The position numbers and the translations under genes were made by a program. Source: Salegentibacter tibetensis (GTDB lineage: Bacteria > Bacteroidota > Bacteroidia > Flavobacteriales > Flavobacteriaceae). From it: a stretch of 64,000 nt of DNA. The stretch covers positions 1-64,000 of the forward strand of contig NZ_JAIQZA010000018.1 of NCBI RefSeq assembly GCF_020164485.1. The letters run 5' to 3'. The stretch's first letter is position 1; every line of letters begins with the position of its first letter. This document shows, piece after piece, positions 18,482-27,522 of the stretch. The notes below the pieces were generated by a model. It was not told where the DNA came from. It was given only the letters and a program-made list of their open reading frames with translations, and ran no database searches.

Positions 18482-18946
18482 CTAGCTAGCGTTTTCATCG
18501 GTTTCTACAAAGGCTTTAATCCTAAGACGCTCTGTACCAGCTTCTGTGTTAGCAGTAACTGTCACCGTTTTGGTTACCTGCCCATTCCCAGAACCGTTGA
18601 ATTTAACCAACATTTCGCCGGACTCTCCAGGTTGAATTGGCTCTTTTGTCCAGGTTGGTACTGTACAACCACAAGTACTTTTCGCATTGGTAATCACCAA
18701 TGGCGCCTGGCCAGTATTGGTAAAAGTGAAGTTATGTTCTACATTTTCACCTTTAGGAATATTCCCAAAATCATGTTCTGATTCTTCGAATTCCATTTTT
18801 GGATAGACAGTAGCCTTTGCATCACGCTCTGCAGCGCTTTCTACATTTTCAGCCTTAACTTTTTCTGAGGCGTTATTGTTGTTGTCTTTACAAGAAGTAA
18901 ATAGCAGTGCACCTACTGCAGCTAACATTAAGATTCCATTTTTCAT
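18482..18946 (-). CDS. DUF1573 lipoprotein
   Basis: This 154-residue secreted protein has a lipobox (ALLFTSC). It carries the DUF1573 beta-sandwich with EHDFGNIPKGENVEHNFTF and the hallmark STCGCTVP, which contains two close cysteines. The family is related to ASH/MSP-like domains. Its molecular function is unknown. The gene lies between nusB and yajC in a conserved flavobacterial cluster. Confidence 0.88.
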   Translation of the reverse strand: MKNGILMLAAVGALLFTSCKDNNNNASEKVKAENVESAAERDAKATVYPKMEFEESEHDFGNIPKGENVEHNFTFTNTGQAPLVITNAKSTCGCTVPTWTKEPIQPGESGEMLVKFNGSGNGQVTKTVTVTANTEAGTERLRIKAFVETDENAS

Positions 18947-18994
18947 AATTGTGAACTTTATAATTTAATTTTTAAAAATAAGAAAATTTATTGA

Positions 18995-19939
18995 CTACAT
19001 AAGGCCCCGCCCTACTTTATTTAATTTGTTATCTTCCTGATATTCTTTAGAGAGTTTATCGAGTACTCCGTTTATAAAAATACTACTCTTCGGGGTACTG
19101 TATTCTTTTGCAAGTTCCAGGTATTCGTTAATCGTTACTTTTACCGGGATCGATGGGAATTTTAAAAATTCACAAATCGCCATTTTAATAAGAATCATAT
19201 CAATTTCTGCGATTCGGTCTTTATCCCAGTTTGGCGTTTTACCAAGCATTTCTTTGGCCAATACATCATCATTCAAATAAGTTTTTCTGAATAATTCTTT
19301 AGCAAAATCCTTATCGTCCTCATTTTTATAAAGCTTTCCAAGCTTCATATTTTCAGCAGAATTCGGCTTTAATTTCTGAAGAAATTTTAGAATCGCAGTA
19401 TTCACAAGTGGAAGGTCATCTATCCAGGTAAGCTTCGCATCTTCCAAATAATCGTAAAGTTTTTCGTTTGGAGCGATAACTTCTTTAAAAATAGCGACAA
19501 TAAACGCCTTATCTTCTTTAAAGCTGGAGTCGCGAGTTTCCATATAATTTTCATAGAGCTCGCTCTTCTTTAATTTCTGCCAGATAATTTGCACATAATC
19601 ATCATCCCTTTTCCAATGCGTTATTTTTCTTGATTCTAAGGCATCCTGCAAACTTTCATTATGCTCCAGGATTTCAAAAATAGCATTGGAAACAAACTTT
19701 TTATTTGGGTCTTTATCCTCGCTGGTGGCAAGGTGCTTTTGTTGAGATTTTTCTAAAAAGTTTTCTGCCTGGCCTTTCAGTTCGGCAATAAGGCTTAATT
19801 GTACCAGAAAAAGATCGTACATCTCTTCCATACTTTTAAGCAGGAATTTCTCCTCGGTTCCCAGGTTGTCGTTTTGGCTTTGGTTAAAGGCGTAGAGTGA
19901 TTGCATTACTTTAACCCGAATATGTCTTCTTGTCAACAT
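18995..19939 (-). CDS. nusB: transcription antitermination factor NusB
   Basis: NusB binds boxA RNA with NusE (S10) and prevents premature termination in rRNA operons. Bacteroidota NusB is longer than the E. coli protein (314 residues here) because of an N-terminal helical extension. The start RRHIRVKVMQSLYAF and the C-terminal region with VKVTINEYLELAKEYSTPKSSIFINGVLD are typical. A 22-nt palindrome lies in its presumed leader or marks the end of the upstream dehydrogenase gene. Confidence 0.93.
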   Translation of the reverse strand: MLTRRHIRVKVMQSLYAFNQSQNDNLGTEEKFLLKSMEEMYDLFLVQLSLIAELKGQAENFLEKSQQKHLATSEDKDPNKKFVSNAIFEILEHNESLQDALESRKITHWKRDDDYVQIIWQKLKKSELYENYMETRDSSFKEDKAFIVAIFKEVIAPNEKLYDYLEDAKLTWIDDLPLVNTAILKFLQKLKPNSAENMKLGKLYKNEDDKDFAKELFRKTYLNDDVLAKEMLGKTPNWDKDRIAEIDMILIKMAICEFLKFPSIPVKVTINEYLELAKEYSTPKSSIFINGVLDKLSKEYQEDNKLNKVGRGLM

Positions 19940-19966
19940 AAGTGTAAAAGAACTTTTTAGAATTAG

Positions 19967-19992
19967 AAAAGGCGAAAGAATATTCTTTCGCC
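19967..19992 (-). terminator. 22-nt perfect palindrome between leuDH and nusB
   Basis: GGCGAAAGAAT followed by ATTCTTTCGCC forms a perfect inverted repeat at 19971-19992. On the minus strand it is followed by TTTT (19967-19970), as in an intrinsic terminator for the dehydrogenase gene. Because a TATTTTTG promoter element lies just upstream of it, it could also be a hairpin in the nusB leader. Confidence 0.6.
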
Positions 19993-19995
19993 CTG

Positions 19996-20003
19996 CAAAA
20001 ATA
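19996..20003 (-). promoter_or_regulatory. possible nusB promoter -7 element
   Basis: The minus strand reads TATTTTTG, matching TAnnTTTG, 56 nt before the nusB ATG. A transcript from here would begin within the adjacent palindrome. The -33 element is not clear. Confidence 0.35.
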
Positions 20004-20021
20004 CCAAACTTTTGAAATTGA

Positions 20022-21125
20022 CTACTTCAAATTCTGTTTTTTTCTATCATCAATTCTTTGCTGCGCTATTTTAAGCGCTGCGAAGTGTGAAGTCATATCT
20101 TCCTTATCTGCCTTAGAAAGAATTTCCAGCGTAGTATTGTAGATATTTTCGGTTTTACGCATAATTTCTTTCTTATCGTAATTTTCCAATTCGGCGTAAA
20201 CATTTATAATTCCGCCGGCATTAATTAGAAAATCAGGAGCGTAAACAATTCCTTTTTCTCTAAGGATTTTTCCGTGGGTAAGCTCATCGGCTAATTGATT
20301 ATTAGCTGCACCTGCAATAACTTTAGCCTTAATGCGGTTTACCGTGTCATCGTTAATCGTGGCTCCAAGGGCACAAGGTGCATAAATATCTACTTCGGCT
20401 CCATATACATCGGCGCCCTGATAAATAATGGCACCGTATTTATTTTTTACTGCTTCAAGACGTTCTTCGTTAATATCACTAATAAAAACTTTAGCGCCAT
20501 CTTGAGTTAAATGTTCTACAAGGGTTTCACCAACGTGACCAATTCCCTGAACCAAAACAGATTTTCCTTCCAGGTCATCGCTTCCAAATTTGTGCTTAGC
20601 TGCGGCTTTAATCCCCATAAAAACACCATAAGCAGTAATTGGAGACGGATTTCCCGCACCACCTTTATCTTCAGAAATTCCGGTTACGTATTTGGTAACT
20701 TCACGTACGGTATCCATATCGGCAGTTTCCATTCCTACGTCTTCTGCTGTGATGTATTTTCCACTAAGGGAATCTACAAAACGTCCAAAACTCCTCATAA
20801 GTTCAGGAGTTTTTTGTGTTTTAGCATCACCAATAATTACAGCTTTCCCGCCACCAAGATTAAGTCCGGTAATCGCACTTTTAAAAGTCATTCCTCGTGA
20901 AAGGCGCAAAACATCGTTTAATGCTTCCCACTCAGTGCTGTAGTTCCACATTCTGGTACCACCTAGGGCAGGTCCTAAAACCGTGTTATGAATACCAATA
21001 ATTGCCTTTAAACCTGTATCTTTGTCGTTGCAAAAAACTACTTGCTCGTGGTTGTCAAAAGAGAGCTGACCGAATACCGGTGCAGACTTTTTAAGTTCAT
21101 TTGCATTTAGAACATCAACTTGCAT
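20022..21125 (-). CDS. Glu/Leu/Phe/Val dehydrogenase, leucine dehydrogenase type
   Basis: This enzyme deaminates branched-chain amino acids to 2-oxo acids with NAD+. At 367 residues it is the short leucine or valine dehydrogenase type rather than glutamate dehydrogenase (over 410). GLNLGGGKAVIIGD includes the catalytic lysine region, AEDVGM and GNPSPITAYGV line the active site, and VQGIGHVGETLVEHL is the Rossmann glycine motif. It matches the HMG-CoA lyase at 11887 as part of leucine breakdown. It is divergent from the ABC exporter gene at 21263. Confidence 0.9.
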   Translation of the reverse strand: MQVDVLNANELKKSAPVFGQLSFDNHEQVVFCNDKDTGLKAIIGIHNTVLGPALGGTRMWNYSTEWEALNDVLRLSRGMTFKSAITGLNLGGGKAVIIGDAKTQKTPELMRSFGRFVDSLSGKYITAEDVGMETADMDTVREVTKYVTGISEDKGGAGNPSPITAYGVFMGIKAAAKHKFGSDDLEGKSVLVQGIGHVGETLVEHLTQDGAKVFISDINEERLEAVKNKYGAIIYQGADVYGAEVDIYAPCALGATINDDTVNRIKAKVIAGAANNQLADELTHGKILREKGIVYAPDFLINAGGIINVYAELENYDKKEIMRKTENIYNTTLEILSKADKEDMTSHFAALKIAQQRIDDRKKQNLK

Positions 21126-21262
21126 AACTTGTTACATTTTATAAATTAGTGTTTTCGTATTTCTGAAAATCACAATGCAAAAATAAAGAATATTTCAACA
21201 AAGAGGTTTTTAAAACGTGTTAAAATAACATATCCTCAAAAACTAGCTTTTTTACCCTTTAG

Positions 21263-23020
21263 ATGAAAAACCTTAAGCATCTCAATAAATATTTCCTGAA
21301 ATATAAATGGAAATTATTAATTGGCCTTGTAATAACCATAGTTGCCCGTATTTTCGCTCTATATTATATTCCTTTAATCGGGGATTCTACTGATGCGATA
21401 GAGCAATATATAAATGGCGAGATAAGTACAATGGAAGTACTCCAAACTGAACTCGCTATAAATATTGCGCTAATAATAGGAGCTACTTTAGTCGCGGCAT
21501 TTCTTACATTTTTAATGCGGCAAACCTTTATTGTGGTTTCCCGCTATATTGAATTTGATCTTAAAAACGAGATCTACCAGCATTACCAGGATCTTTCACT
21601 TAATTTTTATAAAAAAAACCGCACCGGCGATCTGATGAATCGAATTAGCGAAGATGTGAGCAAAGTGCGAATGTACCTTGGCCCGGCCATTATGTATACG
21701 GTCACCACTTTTACCTCTACCGTTGTTGTTTTAATTTTTATGGTTCAGGCAGCGCCAGAGCTTACTTTATATACGGTAGCGCCGCTCCCCGTTCTGGCAT
21801 TTTCTATTTACAAAATAAGTGTGGCCATTCATAAACGCAGTACCGTGGTGCAGCAATATCTTTCCAGACTTAATACTTTTACTCAGGAAAGCTTTAGCGG
21901 AATTGCCGTGATAAAATCCTACGGGATGGAAAACCAGATCAATCATAATTTTGTTGACCTGGCCAACGGAAGCCGGGACAAAAATATTGACCTGGTAAAA
22001 GTTCAGGCCTTTTTCTTTCCTCTTATGGTGTTATTAATAGGGATTAGTAACGTATTGGTAATTTATGTTGGTGGTAACCAATATATAAATGGCGAAATTC
22101 AAAATATTGGAGTTATTGTTGAATTTCTCCTGTATGTAAACATGCTTACCTGGCCCATTGCCTCCATTGGCTGGGTGACTTCTTTAGTGCAGCAAGCTGA
22201 TGCTTCTCAGGAACGCATAAACGAATTTTTAGATGAAAAACCTGAAATCACCAATCAAAAAGAAACGCCCGATGAAATTCACGGAAGCATTGCCTTTAAA
22301 AATGTAAATTTCACTTACGATGACACGAATATCACCGCCCTTAAAAATATTTCTTTTGAAGTGAGCAGCGGGGAAACACTTGCTATTATTGGGAAGACCG
22401 GTGCAGGTAAATCTACCATCCTGGAACTTATTGGCAGGCTATATGATGTTGATAAGGGAGCGATTTGTTTAGACGGCAAAAACATTCAAGACCTCAACCT
22501 GGATAGTTTAAGGAACAGCATTGGTTACGTTCCTCAGGATGCATTTTTATTCAGCGACTCCATAAAAAACAATATCAAATTCGGGAAAACAAATGCCAGT
22601 GACGAAGAAATTTTTGAAGCCGCTAAGAATGCATCGGTACATAAAAACATCGTTGGTTTCAGCAAAGGTTATGACACTGTTTTAGGAGAACGCGGTATCA
22701 CATTATCCGGCGGACAAAAGCAGCGGGTTTCTATTGCCCGTGCTATTATTCACGATCCAAAAATCCTGCTATTTGATGATTGCCTTTCAGCAGTAGATAC
22801 CGAAACCGAAGAGGAAATCCTGAGTAATTTATTTAAAATTTCAAAAGAGAAAACTACCATAATTGTCAGCCATAGGATCTCTTCAGCAAAAAATGCCGAT
22901 AAGATTATAATTCTGGAAGACGGAGCAATTGTTCAACAAGGCTCTCATACCCAATTAATAAACCAACAAGGCTATTACAAAGAATTATACGCAAAACAGC
23001 TAAATGAAAAAGAAATGTGA
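21263..23020 (+). CDS. ABC exporter, fused permease/ATPase
   Basis: This 585-residue half-exporter has a six-helix transmembrane domain (about residues 1-310) and an ATPase domain. Walker A is GKTGAGKSTI, the signature LSGGQKQRVSIARAI and the H-loop IVSHRIS. Walker B reads ILLFDDCLSAVD, so the usual catalytic glutamate is aspartate. That is common in one half of heterodimeric exporters such as MdlA/YheI or LmrC types, yet no partner gene is adjacent. The substrate is unknown. Confidence 0.9.
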   Translation: MKNLKHLNKYFLKYKWKLLIGLVITIVARIFALYYIPLIGDSTDAIEQYINGEISTMEVLQTELAINIALIIGATLVAAFLTFLMRQTFIVVSRYIEFDLKNEIYQHYQDLSLNFYKKNRTGDLMNRISEDVSKVRMYLGPAIMYTVTTFTSTVVVLIFMVQAAPELTLYTVAPLPVLAFSIYKISVAIHKRSTVVQQYLSRLNTFTQESFSGIAVIKSYGMENQINHNFVDLANGSRDKNIDLVKVQAFFFPLMVLLIGISNVLVIYVGGNQYINGEIQNIGVIVEFLLYVNMLTWPIASIGWVTSLVQQADASQERINEFLDEKPEITNQKETPDEIHGSIAFKNVNFTYDDTNITALKNISFEVSSGETLAIIGKTGAGKSTILELIGRLYDVDKGAICLDGKNIQDLNLDSLRNSIGYVPQDAFLFSDSIKNNIKFGKTNASDEEIFEAAKNASVHKNIVGFSKGYDTVLGERGITLSGGQKQRVSIARAIIHDPKILLFDDCLSAVDTETEEEILSNLFKISKEKTTIIVSHRISSAKNADKIIILEDGAIVQQGSHTQLINQQGYYKELYAKQLNEKEM

Positions 23021-23095
23021 ATTTTTTTTGCTAGATGTTAAAAATTTTTAGATTTTTGAACAGTACTAAAACAAAACTATTAAAGAATCTATTTT

Positions 23096-23476
23096 ATGAG
23101 CGACAAGGGAATGATGGAGAAAGAAGAAATATTCTCTAAAGTGCTAAGGGCCGGCAGAAGGACTTACTTTTTTGACGTTAGGGCCACACGTGCAGACGAT
23201 TATTACCTGACTATTACCGAAAGCAAAAAATTCACCAACGATGATGGTTCTTTTTTCTACAAAAAACACAAGATCTATTTATATAAAGAAGATTTTGCTG
23301 GTTTCAATGAAATTCTTCAGAAAATGACCGATTTTATCCTTAATGAAAAAGGAGAAGAAGTAATAAGCGAGCGTCACCAAAAGGACTTCAAAAAAGAATA
23401 TGAAACATCTGAAAACGGAGTTTCTAAAGAAGTTTCTCCAGAAAAATTTACCGATGTAAGTTTCGACGACATTTAA
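23096..23476 (+). CDS. DUF3276 PUR-alpha-like nucleic-acid-binding protein
   Basis: This 126-residue protein has the single PUR repeat known from Bacteroidota and spirochaete PUR-alpha homologues (DUF3276), which bind single-stranded DNA or RNA. The conserved part runs from KVLRAGRRTYFFDVRATRAD to YLYKEDFAGFNEIL, followed by an acidic, low-complexity tail. Its cellular job in flavobacteria is not established. A strong terminator follows. Confidence 0.85.
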   Translation: MSDKGMMEKEEIFSKVLRAGRRTYFFDVRATRADDYYLTITESKKFTNDDGSFFYKKHKIYLYKEDFAGFNEILQKMTDFILNEKGEEVISERHQKDFKKEYETSENGVSKEVSPEKFTDVSFDDI

Positions 23477-23498
23477 AAATTACTTTTAAGATTATATA

Positions 23499-23533
23499 AA
23501 ACCGTCTAGATATTTTCCGGACGGTTTTTTTAT
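23499..23533 (+). terminator. intrinsic terminator after the DUF3276 gene
   Basis: AAACCGTC and GACGGTTT form an 8-bp stem at 23499-23527 and are followed by a run of T. It separates the DUF3276 gene from the M14 peptidase gene. Confidence 0.7.
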
Positions 23534-23556
23534 ATTTACAACCCAAACAAAATATC

Positions 23557-26073
23557 ATGCAAAAACTACTTCCCTTTCTTATTTTCTGTATTTGTTTTAA
23601 CTCATTTGCCCAGCAAGAAGATCTTAGTCTGGATTATTACCTCCCACAAGATGTGAGCTACAATGAGGAAATCCCAAAACCACAAGATATTATTGGTTAC
23701 ATCCCTGGAGAATGGCATGTTACCCACGATTTACTTTTAAATTATATGAGGGAATTAGCCAGAGTTTCTCCAAGAATCAGCATAGAAAACCGGGGAGTAA
23801 CCTACGAAGGTCGTCCGCTAATTCTCCTTACTATCACTTCTGAAGAAAACCACGATAACCTGGAGGAAATTCGAGAAAATCATCTTGCCCTCACTCAGGA
23901 AAATGCTTCTTCTCTTAATACCGAAGAAATGCCTATTGTGGTGAATCAGGGATTTTCTATTCACGGCAATGAAGCCAGTGGATCTAACGCAGCGCTTCTA
24001 GCAGCGTATTATCTAGCTGCGGCTGAAGGTGAAGAAATAGAAGAATTGATGGAAAACACCGTAATTCTTTTTGATCCTTCCTTTAATCCTGATGGTTTAC
24101 AGCGTTTTTCTTATTGGGCCAATACTAATAAAAGTGAGAATATAAATCCCGACCCACAAGATCGTGAATACAACGAAATTTGGCCAGGTGGTAGAACTAA
24201 TCATTACTGGTTTGATATGAACCGTGATTGGTTGCCGGTTCAATTACCGGAATCTCAGGCACGCATTGAAACTTTTCATAAGTGGATGCCAAATATTTTG
24301 ACAGATCATCATGAAATGGGCTCCAATTCCAGTTTTTTCTTCCAACCAGGAATCCCTTCAAGAACACACCCGCTTACACCTAATATTAACCAGGACCTTA
24401 CCAGGGAAATAGGGACCTATCATGCCGAAGCTTTTGACGAATTAGGCTCCTTTTATTATACGGAAGAAAACTACGACGATTTTTACTATGGAAAAGGCTC
24501 TACTTTCCCAGATATTAACGGAAGTATAGGAATTCTCTTTGAACAGGGAAGTTCCCGTGGTCACGCCCAGGAGACCGATAACGGCGTGCTTACTTTCCCA
24601 TTTACCATTAGAAATCAATTTACCGCTGCGCTTTCTACTTTGGAAGCAGCTAAAAATATGCGCGAAACCATCCTGAATTATCAGCGCAATTTTTATAAAA
24701 ACGCACGTAATTCTGCTGAAAATGGTGCTTATGTATTCGGAAGTGAAAAGGATGCTTCTTCAGCTTACGAATTAGCAAAAATACTCGAGAAACATAAAAT
24801 AGAGATCCACCAAATTGAAGAAGATTTTGAAACTGATGGGAAGAATTTCAAAAAGAATTCTGCTTATGTAGTTCCTAAAAATCAGCGTCAACATAGATTG
24901 GTGGAGGCTATGTTTGAACGTCGAACAGAATTTCAAGACAGTTTATTCTATGATATTTCGGCCTGGACCCTTCCACTGGCTTTCAACCTTGATTTTGCTG
25001 AAGATGTGAAGATGAATAAAGCCGGGAAAAAGATAGAAGATCTGCAAAAGCCGGAAATTCAGTCACCGGAGCAAAGCAGTTATGCTTATGTAATGCAATG
25101 GCACGATTTCTATTCGCCAAAAGCTTTAAATATGATCCTGGAAAAAGGCCTCCGTGCAAAAGTGGGAATGCAGCCTTTTTCTTTAGCGAATAGAGAGTAT
25201 GACTATGGAACAATCTTAGTACCAGTTCAAAATCAAGAATTGGATGCAGATGAAATGCACGAATTTCTGCAAAAGGTAGCAGAAAAATCTAACGTGCAAA
25301 TCGATGCCATTAGCACCGGCCTAACACAAGGTGTTAACCTGGGAAGTAACCAATTTAGGGCACTTAAACCTGCAAAAGTAGCTTTAATCGTAGGTGAAGG
25401 CATTACTCCTTACGACGCCGGTGAGATCTGGCATCTGTTTGATCAGCGCTATGATATGAAAATCACCAAACTGGACACAAGAAGATTTTCCAGAGCAGAT
25501 TTGAGCCGATATACCGATATTATTCTTCCAAATTCCGGGAGCAGCGCTTTAAAAAGCAAAGATTTAGACAAATTAAAAGAATGGATTCGTGATGGGGGGA
25601 CTTTAATTGGTTACCGCAATGCCGCCCAACTTTTTGAGAAGGAAGATTTTATGGAACTGGAAATTAAGAAAGACAGCCTGGTAGCCGAAGATATTAGTTT
25701 CGAAGAACAAAGAGATTTTAGAGGTGCACAGGGAATTGGCGGCGCTATCTTTGAAGCGAATATAGATCGGTCCCACCCGGTTAATTTTGGGTATACCAAT
25801 GATAAACTTCCACTTTTTAGAAATACCACGATCTTTGTTGAAGCCGATAAACAAAGCTATAATAACCCGATTCAGTATACTGAAGATCCGTTGCTAAGCG
25901 GTTATATTAGCGCACCGAGATTAGATTCTATTGCAGGTACAGTTCCATTTAAACATAAAGGAATGGGACGCGGTAACGTTATTCTATTTACCGATAATAC
26001 CAACTTCAGGGCTTTCTGGTTTGGAACAAATAAATTATTAATGAATGCCATCTTTTTTGGTGATGAGATGTAA
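23557..26073 (+). CDS. secreted M14 zinc carboxypeptidase
   Basis: This is an 838-residue exported metallopeptidase. The signal peptide is MQKLLPFLIFCICFNSFAQ. The M14 domain spans about residues 45-380. SIHGNEASGSN provides the first two zinc ligands His136 and Glu139, DPSFNPDGLQRF is a conserved core motif, and TDHHEMG probably brings the third ligand. The C-terminal half has a glutamine amidotransferase-like fold (for example KVALIVGEGITPYDAGEIW and NSGSSALKSKDLDKLKEW), as in large Bacteroidota M14 proteins. Physiological substrates are unknown; peptide scavenging is likely. Confidence 0.88.
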   Translation: MQKLLPFLIFCICFNSFAQQEDLSLDYYLPQDVSYNEEIPKPQDIIGYIPGEWHVTHDLLLNYMRELARVSPRISIENRGVTYEGRPLILLTITSEENHDNLEEIRENHLALTQENASSLNTEEMPIVVNQGFSIHGNEASGSNAALLAAYYLAAAEGEEIEELMENTVILFDPSFNPDGLQRFSYWANTNKSENINPDPQDREYNEIWPGGRTNHYWFDMNRDWLPVQLPESQARIETFHKWMPNILTDHHEMGSNSSFFFQPGIPSRTHPLTPNINQDLTREIGTYHAEAFDELGSFYYTEENYDDFYYGKGSTFPDINGSIGILFEQGSSRGHAQETDNGVLTFPFTIRNQFTAALSTLEAAKNMRETILNYQRNFYKNARNSAENGAYVFGSEKDASSAYELAKILEKHKIEIHQIEEDFETDGKNFKKNSAYVVPKNQRQHRLVEAMFERRTEFQDSLFYDISAWTLPLAFNLDFAEDVKMNKAGKKIEDLQKPEIQSPEQSSYAYVMQWHDFYSPKALNMILEKGLRAKVGMQPFSLANREYDYGTILVPVQNQELDADEMHEFLQKVAEKSNVQIDAISTGLTQGVNLGSNQFRALKPAKVALIVGEGITPYDAGEIWHLFDQRYDMKITKLDTRRFSRADLSRYTDIILPNSGSSALKSKDLDKLKEWIRDGGTLIGYRNAAQLFEKEDFMELEIKKDSLVAEDISFEEQRDFRGAQGIGGAIFEANIDRSHPVNFGYTNDKLPLFRNTTIFVEADKQSYNNPIQYTEDPLLSGYISAPRLDSIAGTVPFKHKGMGRGNVILFTDNTNFRAFWFGTNKLLMNAIFFGDEM

Positions 26074-26150
26074 AATTTGATAATATGCACGCAAGCATTA
26101 CTGTTTGTGTGCATTTATATAATAGAACCAATTACTTTAATAAATAGTCC

Positions 26151-26415
26151 GGAGAAGAAATTACCAGGAAATGGAAATTAACCGAAACCCTGGCAGATCC
26201 CGGTGATGGGAGTGGCTTTTGGATATCTGCAGAAACCACAAGAAACCTGGTTTTTAGGTTTTTAAACGAATAAGCATCAAAATGATAAGTTCAAACTGCG
26301 TATGAGCTGAAAGAAGCCAGTTTCTTTATCTATCCTCATAAGACCGCATTGCATTGGAGCTTATGTGAATAAATATGAAAAAACAGGAACTCAATTTAGT
26401 TTAGCCTACACGTAA
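26151..26415 (+). pseudogene. decayed lipocalin-like gene
   Basis: No intact frame exists here, but one plus-strand frame reads KWKLTETLADPGDGSGFW before hitting a stop, like the N-terminal half of flavobacterial lipocalin-like proteins (KW-L-E-LADPGDGSG-W). Further on another frame reads YELKEASFFIYPHKT and a third NKYEKTGTQ, which fit the later strands of the same family. At least two frameshifts are needed to join them. The remnant runs into the 3' end of the convergent csaA gene. The rest of the 26074-26400 gap shows nothing recognisable. Confidence 0.45.
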
Positions 26416-26736
26416 ACCGTTTTCTACTTTAAAATCTGTATTGAGAAGCACGATATCATTTCCTTCACCTACGGCTCCTAAAATCAGGCATTCGCTCATA
26501 ATATTAGCGATTTGTTTCTTCGGAAAATTAACAACGGCAACTATTTGCCTGTTGAGCAAATCTTTTTTTTTGTAGCGCCTGGTGATTTGTGCCGAAGTTT
26601 TTCTCATTCCAATTTCATCGCCAAAATCAATGAGCATTTTAAAGGCCGGAGTTTTAGCTTCAGGAAAGTCTGAAACTTCCATAATGGTTCCTATTCGCAT
26701 TTCTACTTTCTCAAAATCCTTCCAGGAAATTTTCAT
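26401..26736 (-). CDS. csaA: CsaA-like tRNA-binding domain protein
   Basis: This 111-residue protein is a stand-alone OB-fold of the EMAP/tRNA-binding type (CsaA/YgjH group), described as an export-related chaperone or RNA-binding protein. The order VEMRIGTIMEVSDFPEA, KTSAQITRRY, VVNFPKKQIANIMSECLILGA is characteristic, and the length is normal. It stands alone on the minus strand, divergent from the thioredoxin-like gene. Confidence 0.9.
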   Translation of the reverse strand: MKISWKDFEKVEMRIGTIMEVSDFPEAKTPAFKMLIDFGDEIGMRKTSAQITRRYKKKDLLNRQIVAVVNFPKKQIANIMSECLILGAVGEGNDIVLLNTDFKVENGLRVG

Positions 26737-26811
26737 AGTCTAATTTTTAATCCAAATTAGAAAAAAAGTCCATATTCCGAAGTGAATTTGTAAATTTATA
26801 AGAAAAGAGAG

Positions 26812-27381
26812 ATGGCCAGAACCGCTTCAAATATGATAGAGCTGGGTACACCGGCACCCGATTTTAACCTTATAGATGTAATCACAAATAATCGATATTC
26901 CCTAACAGATATCAGGGGTAAAAAAGGTACTTTAATTATGTTTATAAGTAACCACTGTCCATTCGTGAAACATGTAAACGAGGAAATAGTGAGACTAGCC
27001 GGAGACTACCGCGTACTGGGATTTGGGTTTGCTGCCATTATGAGTAACGATGTAGAAAACTACCCTGCAGATCATCCCGAGAATATGAATGAGGTTGCCA
27101 GGAGGCATCAATACTCTTTTCCTTATCTCTTCGATGAATCCCAGGAAGTGGCGCGGGCTTATAAAGCCGCCTGCACACCAGATTTCTATCTTTTTGACGA
27201 TGATCTTAAATTAATCTATCGCGGGCAGCTGGACGATTCGCGACCCGGAAATGGAATCCCGGTTAATGGCCGACACCTGCGTGATGCTATGGATGCTGTA
27301 CTTTCAAATAAAAAAGTTCCAGAGAATCAGAAGCCCAGTATGGGCTGTAATATAAAATGGAAATACACACCCGAATCCTAA
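26812..27381 (+). CDS. thioredoxin-like protein with a CPFV motif
   Basis: This is an AhpC/TSA-like thioredoxin-fold protein of 189 residues, probably cytoplasmic (no signal peptide). The redox site reads SNHCPFVKH with Cys49; the second cysteine of CxxC is missing, so it resembles a peroxiredoxin-like single-cysteine arrangement. A further cysteine pair could involve ACTPDFYLFD (the resolving region) and SMGCNIKW near the C-terminus. Proteins of this group are annotated only as thioredoxin family. It is followed by a true peroxiredoxin at 27523. Confidence 0.82.
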   Translation: MARTASNMIELGTPAPDFNLIDVITNNRYSLTDIRGKKGTLIMFISNHCPFVKHVNEEIVRLAGDYRVLGFGFAAIMSNDVENYPADHPENMNEVARRHQYSFPYLFDESQEVARAYKAACTPDFYLFDDDLKLIYRGQLDDSRPGNGIPVNGRHLRDAMDAVLSNKKVPENQKPSMGCNIKWKYTPES

Positions 27382-27522
27382 TATTCTTAGATCTTCAAGC
27401 GGAAATTTAAAAAGCAGCTATCAGTTAATTTTATCACAATGCAAACAAATCCTATTGGTTTGGTAGGTTTCTACTGAAAATTATTCTTTAATTTTATATT
27501 GAATCACTAAAAATATAGCATT

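Noticed and set aside
20511-20900. 129-codon plus-strand open frame inside the leucine dehydrogenase
   Set aside because: It is the complement of conserved Rossmann and active-site segments.
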